From positions 1-5,531 of the forward strand of contig SFFP01000134.1 of the NCBI GenBank assembly GCA_004556875.1: a stretch of DNA of 5,531 nt, given 5' to 3'. Numbering within the stretch: position 1 is the first letter of the stretch; every line of letters starts with the position of its first letter. Shown piece after piece: positions 5,237-5,531 of this stretch. The stretch is from Ruminococcus flavefaciens. Lineage in GTDB: Bacteria > Bacillota_A > Clostridia > Oscillospirales > Ruminococcaceae. The position numbers were made by a program, and so were the translations under genes. The notes under the pieces were generated by a model. That model did not search any database. It was not told the DNA's origin and saw only the letters and a list, made by a program, of their open reading frames with translations.

Positions 5237-5531
5237 TTATTCCTCTTCAGTTTCGATCTCGATATCAGAGTCCTCATCGTCTTCTTCAGAAAGACCGCCG
5301 AAAGGATCTTCAGGCATTTCCTTGAAAGCATCTACCTTTACAAGATATGCCTTGTTCTCTTTTTCATCACCCTCATCAGACATATCAATGACAACCTTAT
5401 CGCCTTCCTTAGCAAGGAAAACTTCTTCATCCTCAAAGATATCGTCATTTATAAGCTGTACCTTTTCACCGCTCTTCTTCCACTCGATATCAGCAGGCTC
5501 GCCGTCATCTGTAAGTAAAAGTGAATTAATA
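5237..5531 (-). CDS. C-terminal part of an unrecognised protein with a highly acidic tail (5' end beyond the window)
   Basis: On the minus strand a frame is open from the right edge to a stop at 5239-5237, giving 97 visible residues; the start lies outside the window. The visible part begins INSLLLTDDGEPADIEWKKS, continues with alternating hydrophobic/charged stretches that look like beta strands (EEVFLAKEGDKVVIDM; NKAYLVKVDAF), and ends in about 20 residues that are mostly Asp and Glu after DPFGG. The stop is followed in frame by a second TAA and a TGA, and by the bidirectional terminator, as expected for a real gene end. Base composition and codon use (GAT/GAA/AAG rich, few rare codons) fit a well-expressed native gene. 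I cannot assign a family; there is no membrane helix or cysteine motif in the visible part. Confidence 0.8.
   Translation of the reverse strand, partial: INSLLLTDDGEPADIEWKKSGEKVQLINDDIFEDEEVFLAKEGDKVVIDMSDEGDEKENKAYLVKVDAFKEMPEDPFGGLSEEDDEDSDIEIETEEE

Overview
The window reads as a stretch of low-to-moderate GC Firmicutes chromosome, most likely an anaerobic Clostridia of the Ruminococcus / Oscillospiraceae kind. That placement is an inference from the purine-rich GGAGG-type ribosome binding sites, AT-rich intergenic DNA with strong hairpin terminators, and the pairing of an electron-bifurcating NfnAB transhydrogenase with the redox sensor Rex. I see no insertion sequence, CRISPR array, tRNA, rRNA or prophage gene.

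Layout. (1) 1-476: the 3' part of a maltose/galactoside-type sugar O-acetyltransferase that begins upstream of the window and carries an unusual proline-rich C-terminal tail. A LysR-family regulator (498-1448) follows 21 nt later, probably on the same transcript, which ends at a strong terminator (1519-1542). (2) 1543-1778: a regulatory intergenic region with stem-loops, two copies of a 10-bp palindrome, an 18-bp perfect palindrome, an extended -10 promoter and a leader of about 90 nt that may be structured. (3) 1779-4648: a tight operon nfnA-nfnB-rex, closed by a long-stem terminator (about 4651-4683). (4) 4716-5174: a perfect-consensus sigma-A promoter driving a short, unrecognised two-helix membrane protein. 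(5) 5203-5231: a terminator that looks bidirectional, shared with a convergent minus-strand gene (5237-5531) that enters from the right edge. Only its very acidic C-terminal 97 residues are visible.

How the genes work together. NfnA and NfnB form the cytosolic flavin-based bifurcating enzyme that couples NADH plus reduced ferredoxin to NADP+ reduction. Rex represses its targets when NADH is low relative to NAD+. Having the NADH sensor as the last gene of the operon for an NADH-consuming enzyme suggests a redox feedback unit. However, I could not find a canonical Rex operator at the operon promoter. The most conspicuous symmetrical elements there are different ones (ATATCGATAT pairs), so what controls this promoter is the most interesting open question in the window. 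I found no clear sign of an entirely new system.
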